64,000 nucleotides of DNA from Hymenobacter norwichensis DSM 15439 (lineage in GTDB: Bacteria; Bacteroidota; Bacteroidia; Cytophagales; Hymenobacteraceae), in NCBI RefSeq assembly GCF_000420705.1, contig NZ_ATVL01000009.1, positions 62,001-126,000 of the forward strand, in the 5' to 3' direction. Within the stretch, counting starts at the first letter, position 1, and each line of letters opens with the position of its first letter. The position numbers and the translations under genes were made by a program. Shown piece by piece: positions 44,929 through 51,254 of the stretch. The notes under the pieces are model-generated. The model did not search any database, was not told where the DNA came from, and saw nothing but the letters and a program-made list of their open reading frames with translations.

Positions 44929-46809
44929 ATGTATAAGCACGTTGTAGGCGCCCTGCTACTCGCTAGCCTGGGGCTGGCCCCGGCCACGCAGGCCCAAACC
45001 AAACCCGTTGCCCCCAAACACACCTTCGCCCTCGGCGACGAAAATTTTCTGCTCGATGGCAAACCGTTTCAGATGATTTCGGGCGAGCTGCACTACCCGC
45101 GCATTCCGCGCGAGGCGTGGCGGCACCGCATGAAAATGGCCAAAGCCATGGGCCTGAACACCATCGGGACCTATGTGTTCTGGAACGTGCACGAGCCGGA
45201 GCAGGGCAAGTACGATTTCAGCGGCAACAACGACATTGCCGCCTTCGTGAAGATTGCGCAGGAAGAAGGCTTGTGGGTGGTGCTCCGGCCTAGCCCGTAC
45301 GTGTGTGCAGAATGGGAATTTGGTGGTTACCCGTACTGGTTGCAGAAGGATAAGAGCCTGGTAGTCCGTAGCAAAGACCCCAAGTACCTAGCTGCGTATG
45401 GCCTCTACCTGAAGGCCGTGGCCCAGCAGCTGGCGCCGTTGCAAGTCAACCACGGCGGGCCGGTGCTGATGGTACAGGTGGAAAACGAATACGGCTTCTA
45501 CGCCAGCGACAAAGACTATCTGGCCCTCAACCGTAAGATGTTTGTGGACGCCGGCTTCGACGGGCTGCTCTACACTTGTGACCCCGGTGAGAAAGTGAAG
45601 GAAGGCCACCTGCCCGGCTTGCTGCCCGCCGTGAATGGTTGGGATGACCCGCGCAAAGTGAAGCAGCTGGTGCGCACCTACCACGAAGGCAAAGGCCCGT
45701 ACTACATTGCCGAGTGGTACCCGGCTTGGTTTGACTGGTGGGGCACGCCGCACCACACGGTACCGGCCTCCAAGTACACGCCCCGCCTCGATTCGGTGCT
45801 GCGGGCGGGCATGTCTATTAATATGTATATGTTCCACGGGGGCACTACCCGCGGCTTCATGAACGGGGCCAACTACAAAGGCGAGGGCACCCGCTACGAG
45901 CCCCAAACCAGCAGCTACGACTACGACGCGCCGCTAGACGAAGCCGGCAATGCCACGCCCAAGTTTCTGTCGTTCCGCAGCGTGATTGAAAAGTACCTGC
46001 CGGCTGGTACCAAGCTGCCGGCCGTACCCGCTGCCAAGCCCACCATGCGCACGCCGGTTATCAATATGGCGGCTGCTACGAACCTGCTGAGCGTGCTGCC
46101 CAAGGCCATAGTTAGCGCGCAGCCCCAGACGTTTGAAGACCTGAACCAAGATTACGGCTACGTGCTCTACCGGACCACGCTGCCCGGTGGCCGCACCGGC
46201 ACGCTCCAGCTCAAAGATCTGCGCGACTACGCCGTGGTGCTGATAAACGGCCAGCGCGTAGCTACCCTGGACCGCCGCCTGGAGCAGGATAAAACGGAAA
46301 TCACGCTGCCGAAGGGCACTGTCACGCTGGATATTCTGGTGGAAAACCTGGGTCGCTTGAACTTCGGGCCGTTCCTCAATCAGAACCGCAAAGGCATCAC
46401 CGAGCAGGTTAGTTTTGCGGGCACTGAGGTGAAGAACTGGCAGCACTTCCGCCTGCCATTCAACGACATCAGCAAAGTAGGCAAGGCGCCCGCCGGCAAA
46501 GCTGTTGCTACTGCCAACGGTCCGGTGCTACGGCGCGGCTCCTTCACGGTAGCCACCCCCGCCGACACCTATTTTGATATGAGCCAGTGGGGCAAAGGCG
46601 TGGTGTGGCTGAACGGCCATAACCTAGGCCGCTACTGGGAAGTTGGTCCTCAGCAAACCCTATACGTTCCCGCCGAGTGGCTGAAAAAAGGCACCAACGA
46701 AGTGGTAGTGCTGGAAATCCTTAAGCCGCAGCAAGACAAGCTAGTAGGCTTGGAAAAACCGATTCTCGACGTGGTGAAAGCCGACGGCGAAGCCCGGCGC
46801 ACCAACTAA
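44929..46809 (+). CDS. GH35-B beta-galactosidase
   Basis: 626 aa, ATG 6 bp after the GH43 stop, so translationally close. Signal peptide ends PATQAQ. Barrel marks as in GH35-A: SGELHYPRIPREAWR, GTYVFWNVHEPEQGKY, acid/base Glu187 in VENEYGFY, nucleophile Glu262 in AEWYPAWFDWWG, and C-terminal WLNGHNLGRYWEVGPQQTLY. It is a clear paralogue of GH35-A (12281), alike over the full length, and one 51-bp stretch is base-for-base the same (45786-45836 against 13162-13212). It likely removes terminal beta-galactose from the oligosaccharides imported by SusC-4/SusD-4. Confidence 0.94.
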   Translation: MYKHVVGALLLASLGLAPATQAQTKPVAPKHTFALGDENFLLDGKPFQMISGELHYPRIPREAWRHRMKMAKAMGLNTIGTYVFWNVHEPEQGKYDFSGNNDIAAFVKIAQEEGLWVVLRPSPYVCAEWEFGGYPYWLQKDKSLVVRSKDPKYLAAYGLYLKAVAQQLAPLQVNHGGPVLMVQVENEYGFYASDKDYLALNRKMFVDAGFDGLLYTCDPGEKVKEGHLPGLLPAVNGWDDPRKVKQLVRTYHEGKGPYYIAEWYPAWFDWWGTPHHTVPASKYTPRLDSVLRAGMSINMYMFHGGTTRGFMNGANYKGEGTRYEPQTSSYDYDAPLDEAGNATPKFLSFRSVIEKYLPAGTKLPAVPAAKPTMRTPVINMAAATNLLSVLPKAIVSAQPQTFEDLNQDYGYVLYRTTLPGGRTGTLQLKDLRDYAVVLINGQRVATLDRRLEQDKTEITLPKGTVTLDILVENLGRLNFGPFLNQNRKGITEQVSFAGTEVKNWQHFRLPFNDISKVGKAPAGKAVATANGPVLRRGSFTVATPADTYFDMSQWGKGVVWLNGHNLGRYWEVGPQQTLYVPAEWLKKGTNEVVVLEILKPQQDKLVGLEKPILDVVKADGEARRTN

Positions 46810-46893
46810 ACCTACAAATGCCTGATCCACCTGCGGGGAGCGTCACCTCCCAGCAGCGACTCATTCCTCGCCCTGTTTCCTGCGTACTACCTC

Positions 46894-49011
46894 GTGCTAC
46901 TTTCCACCCGCTTTCATTTTGCTTTTCCTAGTTACACTCGTCGTGCCGAGCGTGAGGGCTCCGGTGCGCGCAGTTCAGCTAAGGTGTTGCTGCTAAGTGC
47001 TCTGCTGGCTGGTAGCGCGCAGGTGCAAGGGCAACCCACGACGCCGGCTTTCTTCGATACCAAGGTAGCGCCAGCCATTACCAAGCTGCCGCTGTTTGCC
47101 GTCACTCAGCCCGACAAAACGCTGAGCCCCTTCACGGGCATGACGCGTAAGCACTGGCAGGAGGCGGCGCAATATCTGCTGCGAGGCGCGTTCAGCTACG
47201 TTCGGACCCTCGATGACCCGATGCAGTTTCCGAAGGAGCCCGGCAAAAGCTACCCCCGCGACCCTGGCCAGGTACCCACCGAAAAGCTGGAAGGCTTGTG
47301 CCGTACGCTGTTTATGGCCGCGCCACTGCTCAAGGAAAACCCCGCGCTGGAGCTGAACAACGTGAAAGTGGCCGACTACTACCGGCATCAGCTCACCCAA
47401 CTGGTTAACCCAGCCAGCCCGGCCTACATCAAGCCCCGGGCGGCCAATGGCGGCCCCAGCCAGAACCTAGTGGAGTTTGGTGGGCTGGCCGTAGCGTTAT
47501 TTGCGGCCCCCGAAATCCTGTGGAACCCGTTGCCAAAGGCCACTAAGGATGCATTGGCAGCCACCATGCTCAGCTACGGCGACGGCCCGACGGTGCCTCA
47601 GAACTGGCGCTACTTCAACATCTTCATCCTGAGTTTTTTCAAGAGCCAGGGCTACTCAGTTAATGAAAAGCTGCTGGAAGAGTACCTGCAAAAGCAATTG
47701 ACGCACTACCGCGGGGCGGGCTGGTATGATGATGCGCCTTCGTTCGACTACTACAGCATGTGGGCGTTTCAGATGTATGGCCGCCTGTGGAGCGAGTACT
47801 ACGGCCGCCAGCACTACCCCCAGATAGCCCAACAGCTCACCGCCAACTTCGCGCCACTTAAAGACGAGTATCCCCGCATGTTTGGGCGTGATGGCCAGAT
47901 GATTATGTGGGGCCGCAGCATCACCTACCGGTTTGCGGCGGTGGTGCCCTTCCCACTGATGGGGTTTCAGCCCGACGCGGCCACCAACTTCGGCTGGATG
48001 CGGCGCATTGCCTCGGGAGCCATGCTGCAATTCCTGGAAAACCCGGATTTCTTGGAAGACAACGTGCCCACGCTGGGATTCTACGGGTCCTTCGAGCCGG
48101 CCGTGCAGCCTTATAGCTGCCGGGGTAGCGTATATTGGATGAGCAAGGCGTTTCTGGGGTTGCTGACCCCAGCCGACAGCCCGTTCTGGACCGCCACCGA
48201 AAACGAAGGCCCCTGGGCGAAAGAACTGGCGCCGGGTACAGTGTTCAACAAGTTTCAAGCCGGCCCTAATCTGCTGGTAACCAACTACCCAAACACGGGT
48301 GCGGCCGAGCTGCGCACCGCCCCCCACCAGCCCTTCAGCGACCCATACCGCCACGACGAAAACTACAACCGCCTCAGCTACAACAGCGCCTTTCCGTGGC
48401 AAGCCGACGGCCCCAACGGGGAGGTGGCTATGAACTACGTGTTCAAAAACAAGCAAAACCAGTGGGAGCCGCTGCGCCTATACACCTTCAAGCGGTTCGA
48501 GGACGGCGTGTACTACCGCGACGCAGTGCTGGAAACCAACAAAAACATCAGCCTGCACCTGGCCGATATGCCCTTGCCCAACGGCATCCTGCGCCTCGAC
48601 CAGAACACCAGCACCGAAGCTGCTGCCGTGCGCCTGGGTCACTACGCATTGCCCAACCTGACGGGTACTGTCAAGCGAACCACTCGCAAAGTGAAAGGCC
48701 ACGAAGTCCGCATCATCGACAACGGCACTTACCAACTGGCTTTGGTTTCGTTCAGCGGCTGGCAGAGCCTGGAAACGCTAGATACCAACGGCTTGAACCC
48801 CGTAAAGCCCGGCAGCACTATTCTCAATGCGGCGGGCAGCGTGGCCCCCAACCAGCCTACATTGTATGGCACGCTCATGCTCTGGAAGAAATCCGGCACC
48901 GACTGGACCACCAAAGAGCTGCTGCCGGTGAAAAAGCTAACGCCCACTGGTGCTACGGGTGTGCTAGTAGAAATGACTAATGGCAACAAAAAGACCCTGA
49001 CATTCAAATAG
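46894..49011 (+). CDS. DUF2264 family protein, probable GH154-type beta-glucuronidase
   Basis: About 705 aa. No in-frame ATG precedes the domain; GTG at 46894 is taken as the start, giving an Arg-rich 28-residue leader before a hydrophobic stretch (VLLLSALLAGSAQVQGQ). GTG at 46983 inside the signal region is possible too. The DUF2264 domain starts near MTRKHWQEAAQYLLRGAFSY and includes SQNLVEFGGLAVALF, GAGWYDDAPSFDYYSMWAFQ and MWGRSITYRFAAVVP, an (alpha/alpha)6-barrel-like pattern. As I recall, this family is CAZy GH154, with beta-glucuronidase activity; that would fit removal of GlcA caps from arabinogalactan side chains, next to GH43 and GH35. Ends the operon; 84 bp after GH35-B and in the same frame. 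Confidence 0.75.
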   Translation: MLLSTRFHFAFPSYTRRAEREGSGARSSAKVLLLSALLAGSAQVQGQPTTPAFFDTKVAPAITKLPLFAVTQPDKTLSPFTGMTRKHWQEAAQYLLRGAFSYVRTLDDPMQFPKEPGKSYPRDPGQVPTEKLEGLCRTLFMAAPLLKENPALELNNVKVADYYRHQLTQLVNPASPAYIKPRAANGGPSQNLVEFGGLAVALFAAPEILWNPLPKATKDALAATMLSYGDGPTVPQNWRYFNIFILSFFKSQGYSVNEKLLEEYLQKQLTHYRGAGWYDDAPSFDYYSMWAFQMYGRLWSEYYGRQHYPQIAQQLTANFAPLKDEYPRMFGRDGQMIMWGRSITYRFAAVVPFPLMGFQPDAATNFGWMRRIASGAMLQFLENPDFLEDNVPTLGFYGSFEPAVQPYSCRGSVYWMSKAFLGLLTPADSPFWTATENEGPWAKELAPGTVFNKFQAGPNLLVTNYPNTGAAELRTAPHQPFSDPYRHDENYNRLSYNSAFPWQADGPNGEVAMNYVFKNKQNQWEPLRLYTFKRFEDGVYYRDAVLETNKNISLHLADMPLPNGILRLDQNTSTEAAAVRLGHYALPNLTGTVKRTTRKVKGHEVRIIDNGTYQLALVSFSGWQSLETLDTNGLNPVKPGSTILNAAGSVAPNQPTLYGTLMLWKKSGTDWTTKELLPVKKLTPTGATGVLVEMTNGNKKTLTFK

Positions 49012-49031
49012 TTAATTCTTCAATAAAAAAT

Positions 49032-49212
49032 AAACTACGCAACGTGCGGTGTCGGCCGCAGTGTTTAAACCTGGGTTGTTTGCCTGTTGAAATGGGAGGC
49101 GAAACGGTGCCAGGTTAGGTGAAAAAGGAAGTGCTGCGCTCCTTCGGGAGTGACGGTCGGAGAGGAGTGGGAACCTTGCCGGCCAGTAGCTGACACCGCA
49201 CGTTCGTAGTTT
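49032..49212. repeat. ~180-bp element with long terminal inverted repeats
   Basis: AAACTACG(C)AACGTGCGGTGTC (49032-49053) is complementary to GACACCGCACGTTCGTAGTTT (49192-49212) except for one bulged base. Inside, AACCTGG (near 49068) and CCAGGTT (near 49111) pair, and GC-rich GGCCG parts can also meet. The layout suits a small non-autonomous mobile element or a branched RNA; no coding capacity, no transposase in the window. Confidence 0.55.
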
Positions 49213-49221
49213 TTAGTGCTT

Positions 49222-49279
49222 GTTGAAAGCCCGTGGGGCCCCAGGAGATATATCTCCTGGGGCCCCACGGGCTTTCAAC
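49222..49279. terminator. 58-bp perfect palindrome, bidirectional terminator
   Basis: The two 29-nt halves (49222-49250 and 49251-49279) are exact reverse complements with no spacer; the core is GGGGCCCC and GAGATATATCTC at the centre. It lies between the convergent DUF2264 and DUF4468 genes, 10 bp beyond the inverted-repeat element at 49032-49212. Confidence 0.8.
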
Positions 49280-49368
49280 TATTTTGTATGCAAGTACTGC
49301 TATCAGTTAGCCTGATATGTTTTCAAGAAACCGCAGGAAAAAATTTCTCCTCCTAGATAAACCAGACC

Positions 49369-49971
49369 TTACCAATCTTGGGCAGTGGTGGTGGTGAGGG
49401 CGTCGGTCAGGGACTTCACAATTTCCGCCAGCTGCTCCTGCACGGCGGCATCGTAGGGTTTGGCGGGCTTAGTGGGCTGGGTTTTGCCTTTGCGGGCTGC
49501 ACTAGCTACCGGTGGCCGGCTGGCCGGCGCAGCAGTAGCCGCAACTGGAACCTCCGGCTCAATAACTGCGGCCTGAGTTGTGGTGGTGGTATCTCGCTGA
49601 TTGGGCAAATCCTGAAGTTGATACCGGTAGCGGCCGTCCTGCGCTTCCAACCTTAGCATAAACCATACGCGGTGGCTGCGGCTCATGTCGGCGGGGCCCC
49701 ATTTCACGCGGGTCGAGCCTTTACCTATCAAGAAGCCGTTATCGGTGTCGGTGAGCATGAGCGGGTTGCCGGCGTCAATAAATCGGTCGGCAAACCACGC
49801 TTTAGCCCGGTCCTGCAAGGCCGCGCGCGATACACCTGGCACCTGCACCACGCCTTCTTTAGTGACTTGTTTGCTGGTGTTGGCGGCGGCCAACGAGCTT
49901 TGAGCAGTGGCCTGCTTTGCCTGAACCATACCGCTGCCTACCAGGCAGAGAGAAAGAATGAGGGTTTTCAT
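49369..49971 (-). CDS. DUF4468-containing exported protein
   Basis: 200 aa from the ATG at 49971 (MKTLILSLCLVGSGMVQA), with a signal peptide. Residues ~38-130 match the DUF4468 pattern of Bacteroidota, a small TBP-like domain: VVQVPGVSRAALQDRAKAWF, then NGFLIGKGS and YQLQDL. The C-terminal third is a low-complexity Ala/Pro/Thr/Lys linker (SRPPVASAARKGKTQPTKPA) followed by a short helix. Probably periplasmic; function of the family is unknown. It is 80 bp downstream of the CBM9-like/PKD gene on the same strand, so they may share a transcript. Confidence 0.75.
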   Translation of the reverse strand: MKTLILSLCLVGSGMVQAKQATAQSSLAAANTSKQVTKEGVVQVPGVSRAALQDRAKAWFADRFIDAGNPLMLTDTDNGFLIGKGSTRVKWGPADMSRSHRVWFMLRLEAQDGRYRYQLQDLPNQRDTTTTTQAAVIEPEVPVAATAAPASRPPVASAARKGKTQPTKPAKPYDAAVQEQLAEIVKSLTDALTTTTAQDW

Positions 49972-50051
49972 AGCCCCCAAATCTACAACGGGCAAACGAA
50001 AAAGTACATCCTATCTGAATATCCTTCAATAAATGCAGAAACTGATTGACC

Positions 50052-51167
50052 CTATTTGACGGCCACGTCCCACACTTTGGCCATACGGGCGCTACCGGCT
50101 GGGCCATCCACAGTGAGCACCACAATGTACTTGCCGGCCTCTTTGTAGCGGTGTACCGGGCTGGGCTCGGCGGAGGTGGTACCGTCGCCGAAGTCCCAAT
50201 GCCACTTCTTGATGCTGCCCAGGCTTTCGTCTCGGAACGTCACTTGGCGCTTGGCCATATCGGTTATCAGAAACGACCATTGCGCCGCCAATTTGGGCTG
50301 GTATTTAGCTTCCAGCGGCATAAGCGTAAACACAGTGCCAAGGCTGGAGTTACCGTACATCTTGTGCTGTTTCGATAGATTCCAAAAGCCCTTTTTGGTT
50401 TCATCTTTCACATCGTCATAATCGATAACGGCCCAGGTTAGCCCGATTTTCTTGAAGTCGTTGAGCACCGATTCTACGGCGCGCGCTGGGCCTTCGGCGC
50501 CAGCGTAATCGAAGGGCGTAATCCAGAATTCGGCTGTCAGCTTGCCCGGCTCGCCCGGCTTGAACTGGTAGGAGTAAGCAATATTGGCGTAAGGCAACTG
50601 CTTGATCCAGGGCTGGCTGCCCCAGGCCAAGCACCAGTCTTTGCCCACCGCCGGCGTGAAGATGTGGTAGTTCTGGGCGTGTACGCCGTGAAATGCGAAA
50701 TACCGCTCCATCAGGGGCAACTCCTGGTTGGGGTGTTGCTCGGCAATGAGTGGCCCCCCCGATAAGTCGCCGTCCACTACCAACTCAAACGTGTCGTTGT
50801 GTAAGCCCGGCAGTGAAAAATCCCAATAGTTGTCGTAGGCTTCGTAAAGGAAATACAGCCGATTCAGGCCTTTCACCCACGCCACGCGCACCTTCACGTC
50901 GAGGTTGGCAGGGTCGGGCGCGGGGTAGTGCTTGGAGTCGTCCCAGAGTTGGTCGGTGCCCACCACGTACTCGCTCGGGAAGCTAGCCCAGTCATCGGCC
51001 TGCCCATCGATGCGCGGAATCATATTGGCCGGAAACTGATACACTTTATAGCCCCGGTCTTCCTGCGCAAGGCAAGCCAGTGGCAGTACCAGTAGCACGC
51101 TCACAAGCAGGCCAAGCCAACCACGCGCTATACTAATCAGACGGCAGAGAGGGTGCGAAGCAGGCAT
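50052..51167 (-). CDS. Exported protein with CBM9/DOMON-like N-terminal domain and C-terminal PKD domain
   Basis: 371 aa from the ATG at 51167; a TTG 45 bp upstream was rejected. Signal peptide spans roughly 1-35 (WLGLLVSVLLVLPLACLAQ). Residues ~40-260 begin IPRIDGQADDWASFPSEYV and continue with NRLYFLYEAYDNYWDF and DTFELVVDGD, the layout of CBM9-like sugar-binding beta-sandwich domains. Residues ~290-371 form a PKD domain (WHWDFGDGTTSAEPSPVHRY). No catalytic domain is seen. It may bind a glycan at the cell surface or in the periplasm, but a role in the nearby PUL is only inferred from position. Confidence 0.75.
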   Translation of the reverse strand: MPASHPLCRLISIARGWLGLLVSVLLVLPLACLAQEDRGYKVYQFPANMIPRIDGQADDWASFPSEYVVGTDQLWDDSKHYPAPDPANLDVKVRVAWVKGLNRLYFLYEAYDNYWDFSLPGLHNDTFELVVDGDLSGGPLIAEQHPNQELPLMERYFAFHGVHAQNYHIFTPAVGKDWCLAWGSQPWIKQLPYANIAYSYQFKPGEPGKLTAEFWITPFDYAGAEGPARAVESVLNDFKKIGLTWAVIDYDDVKDETKKGFWNLSKQHKMYGNSSLGTVFTLMPLEAKYQPKLAAQWSFLITDMAKRQVTFRDESLGSIKKWHWDFGDGTTSAEPSPVHRYKEAGKYIVVLTVDGPAGSARMAKVWDVAVK

Positions 51168-51254
51168 GTGGGCAGCAGGTAGTTGGTAATAGTAGGCCTC
51201 AGGGCAAGGCAAAGAACTTGGAATTTAAGCTGCCGTACCAGAATTTCTGCGCCA

